Positions 63,615 to 64,000 of a DNA stretch of 64,000 bases are shown here, in pieces; position 1 is the stretch's first letter; every line of letters starts with the position of its first letter. The notes under the pieces are model-generated. The model was not told the origin of the DNA and made no database searches. It saw only the letters and a program-made list of their open reading frames with translations. Made by a program: the position numbers and the translations under genes. The stretch is from Heliocidaris erythrogramma (lineage: Eukaryota; Echinodermata; Echinoidea; Camarodonta; Echinometridae), in assembly GCA_025617745.1 (NCBI GenBank), contig CM046869.1, positions 12,729,168-12,793,167 on the forward strand, read 5' to 3'.

Positions 63615-64000
63615 TCAACAATATTTTAAATTCACATTATAATTGGGAGGTGATGGACGTTTCTTGTACAACATACGCTGGACAGGAGTGGAGTTATCAG
63701 ATAGCTCTGGAACCTCGGCGTTCGAGCATGTTACTGTGCTTGGTTGAGATGCCCTGACAACGTCGACAGCATCTCTGTTGAAGGGATGTATACCTGTCTT
63801 CCTAAAGGCAGCCTGGAGGTTTTGAGAAGACATTGACTTCAGATACGCTGATGACATCAACCTGGTGATGATGAATTTCGACACCACCTGTCCTGGATTT
63901 GCAGCAAGATAGGAAGCACACTGTATGTTGTAATGTTGCTTCATAGGGCCAAAGCATCCGACGTCCATGGGTTGAAGTAGATGAGACGTGTGAGGCGGTA
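63615..64000 (-). CDS. pogo/Tigger-like DDE transposase, C-terminal end (partial)
   Basis: Open from the window edge to a stop at 63615. It begins PPHTSHLLQPMDVGCFGPMK, the well-known motif just before the third catalytic acidic region of DDE_1 transposases (usual form PPHTSHLLQPLDVGVF). Later it has KTGIHPFNRDAV, matching the RxTGIxPFNPxxV motif of jerky/Tigger proteins. The family is related to Tc1/mariner-pogo. The upstream catalytic core lies beyond the window. No in-frame stop in the visible 128 codons, so it could be part of an intact gene. Confidence 0.75.
   Translation of the reverse strand, partial: PPHTSHLLQPMDVGCFGPMKQHYNIQCASYLAANPGQVVSKFIITRLMSSAYLKSMSSQNLQAAFRKTGIHPFNRDAVDVVRASQPSTVTCSNAEVPELSDNSTPVQRMLYKKRPSPPNYNVNLKYC

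Overview
The window is eukaryotic intergenic and intronic DNA: AT-rich, dense in transposons, with genes split into short exons by long introns. Secreted EGF plus C-type-lectin exons, CR1/Jockey-like LINEs, a tRNA-headed SINE, a Penelope remnant and many poly-C/poly-G-bearing small DNA transposons suggest a marine invertebrate deuterostome, most likely an echinoderm. This is inference from repeat and gene style; no species marker was found. Nothing prokaryotic or viral was seen.

Genes. Two paralogous multi-exon genes lie head to head. Gene A (minus) runs from about 22210 down to 12507. Gene B (plus) runs from about 42447 to 49475. Each has a short signal-peptide exon, a 61-codon cysteine-containing exon I do not recognise, EGF exons of exactly 105 bp (two in A, one in B) and a C-type lectin domain (CTLD). 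Nearly all internal junctions are phase 1. Gene B has the second CTLD exon with a stop codon; no such exon was found for A. The products should be secreted lectin-like proteins of about 257 (B) and 288 (A, if completed) residues. Splice sites were assigned by eye and confirmed only by comparing the two paralogues.

Layout. 1-12 kb: nested small DNA transposons with 8-bp or TTAA target duplications, tRNA-like elements, a Penelope GIY-YIG remnant, a LINE C-terminal remnant, and foldback repeats. 12.5-22.2 kb: gene A, whose introns hold a SINE, a 0.7-kb palindrome and a 4.1-kb inverted pair. 22.4-23.4 kb: microsatellites and a short subrepeat array. 23.5-41.4 kb: three tandem units of about 2.2-2.4 kb, the third broken by a 2.16-kb foldback element (29546-31708), a 7.8-kb LINE (31906-39677) with 263-bp flanking direct repeats, and a 1.1-kb replacement. 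42.4-49.5 kb: gene B, with a second foldback element inside its CTLD intron. 49.5-55.2 kb: mostly unannotated, with a 44-bp satellite. 55.2-59.2 kb: a 5'-truncated LINE reverse transcriptase and three 690-bp DNA transposons, each with its own 8-bp target duplication. 59.4-61.1 kb: large palindromes and direct repeats. 61.4-63.5 kb: a repeat with a tRNA-like Pol III sequence. 63.6-64.0 kb: the C-terminal end of a pogo/Tigger-like transposase running off the edge.

Most of the DNA between the genes is explained by successive insertions whose order can be read from the target duplications. The two lectin genes look like products of an inverted duplication whose centre was later filled with repeats.
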